From contig JAAELZ010000087.1 of assembly GCA_024226105.1 (NCBI GenBank), positions 1-6,067 on the forward strand: a stretch of DNA of 6,067 bases, given 5' to 3'. This document shows, one piece after another, positions 5,679 to 6,067 of the stretch. The position numbers and the translations under genes were made by a program. Numbering within the stretch: the first letter of the stretch is position 1; every line of letters begins with the position of its first letter. This stretch comes from Pseudomonadota bacterium. GTDB taxonomy: Bacteria; Pseudomonadota; Gammaproteobacteria; Arenicellales; Poriferihabitantaceae. The notes beneath the pieces were generated by a model that was not told the origin of the DNA, ran no database searches, and saw nothing but the letters and a program-made list of their open reading frames with translations.

Positions 5679-5918
5679 ATGCAAACAGAGAAACTCGATC
5701 TGTTGGATGAGCTGCCCGAACATCGAGATACGATTCAAGCTTTGAGGGCCAGGAATGTTCATTTTGCACGCATGTTCGATGAATACCACGAAATAAATTC
5801 CAGGATTCAACGGATTGAAGCTGAAATAGAGCCCACTTCAGATTTTTATCTGGAGGACAAAAAGAAACGGCGTCTCATGCTCAAAGATCAGCTTTATCAA
5901 ATGATCCAGGCAATCTGA
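5679..5918 (+). CDS. YdcH/DUF465 family small protein
   Basis: A 79-residue, highly charged protein predicted to be almost all helix and probably coiled coil. The pattern matches the DUF465 (YdcH) family: PEHRDTIQALRARNVHFARMF at about 13-33, then EYHEINSRIQRIEAEI, and a basic KKKRRLMLKDQLYQMI end. Length is close to the usual 70-80 residues. The family is widespread in proteobacteria and has no established function. The start is supported by GGAGA at 5668-5672, six bases before ATG. A small hairpin (CCTTTC...GAAAAGG, 5637-5653) sits just upstream. A CATAAT at 5624-5629 could be a -10 box, but no convincing -35 box is seen at the right distance, so the promoter is uncertain. It is probably a separate transcription unit from the amidotransferase operon and converges on the gene at the right edge. 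Confidence 0.88.
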   Translation: MQTEKLDLLDELPEHRDTIQALRARNVHFARMFDEYHEINSRIQRIEAEIEPTSDFYLEDKKKRRLMLKDQLYQMIQAI

Positions 5919-5927
5919 TAATCTGAT
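5912..5927 (+). repeat. 8-bp tandem duplication at the YdcH stop codon
   Basis: AATCTGAT is repeated directly (5912-5919 and 5920-5927). The first copy contains the TGA stop of the YdcH gene. The second copy lies in the 16-base gap before the convergent gene end. It looks like a small slippage duplication. Confidence 0.5.
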
Positions 5928-5934
5928 TGCATTT

Positions 5935-6067
5935 TCAGGGGAAGCTCAGCGCGAGCATCCAGGCGCCTGATATGATCAATAAACACAGCCCTGCGAGTGC
6001 ATACTGCTGATTTCTGCCGGTGAATTGAGGTTTGCCAATTGCCGTCCAGATAAGGCCGCCGGCGCAA
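5935..6067 (-). CDS. C-terminal part of a membrane protein, running off the right edge
   Basis: On the minus strand a frame open at the right edge ends with TGA at 5935-5937 and shows 43 residues. After a short polar stretch (GKPQFTGRNQQ) comes one clear hydrophobic helix (YALAGLCLLIISGAWMLALS), ending in FP. This is typical of the last transmembrane segment of a small inner-membrane protein with its C-terminus close to the membrane. The visible part is too short to name a family. It was chosen over the other open frame on this strand because that frame is rich in Arg and looks non-coding. It converges on the YdcH gene with only 16 bases between the stops and no visible terminator. Confidence 0.55.
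   Translation of the reverse strand, partial: CAGGLIWTAIGKPQFTGRNQQYALAGLCLLIISGAWMLALSFP

Overview
The window looks like ordinary chromosomal DNA from a Gram-negative proteobacterium, most likely a gammaproteobacterium. The reasons are two lipoprotein signal peptides with outer-membrane-type +2 residues, a YdcH/DUF465 protein (a proteobacterial family), GGAG-type ribosome binding sites and balanced base composition. The species cannot be named from the sequence. No rRNA, tRNA, insertion sequence, integrase or CRISPR array is visible.

Layout. (1) Positions 1-1260, plus strand: the C-terminal part of a GFA-family zinc protein, then 18 bases later a complete aldo/keto reductase. (2) Positions 1317-2382, minus strand: a lipoprotein with two VOC (glyoxalase-fold) domains, followed downstream by a 53-residue lipoprotein. 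This pair converges on the reductase at a hairpin around 1297-1321 and is read from a good sigma70-type promoter at 2419-2448. (3) Positions 2557-5425, plus strand: a tight three-gene operon. The first gene is an unusual 459-residue protein that joins an intact RelA/SpoT-type HD (ppGpp hydrolase-like) domain, a CBS-like region and a C-terminal HEPN-like domain with an RNHLAH motif. A short-chain dehydrogenase overlaps it by 8 bases, and a class I glutamine amidotransferase-like protein starts directly at the dehydrogenase stop codon. (4) Positions 5426-5678: a gene-free stretch holding a 129-base element closed by an 11-bp perfect inverted repeat and packed with GC-rich hairpins. (5) A YdcH/DUF465 gene at 5679-5918, converging on the C-terminus of a membrane protein that enters from the right edge on the minus strand.

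How the genes may work together. The left genes (GFA, aldo/keto reductase, VOC) all belong to superfamilies that often act on aldehydes or small electrophiles, but no pathway can be assigned. In the central operon, translational coupling suggests that the HD-CBS-HEPN protein, the reductase and the amidotransferase are made together. A nucleotide- or stress-linked role is possible but is inference. The points most worth a second look are the HD-CBS-HEPN fusion, a run of eight G inside it where a slip either way would leave only the HD part, and the structured 5434-5562 element.
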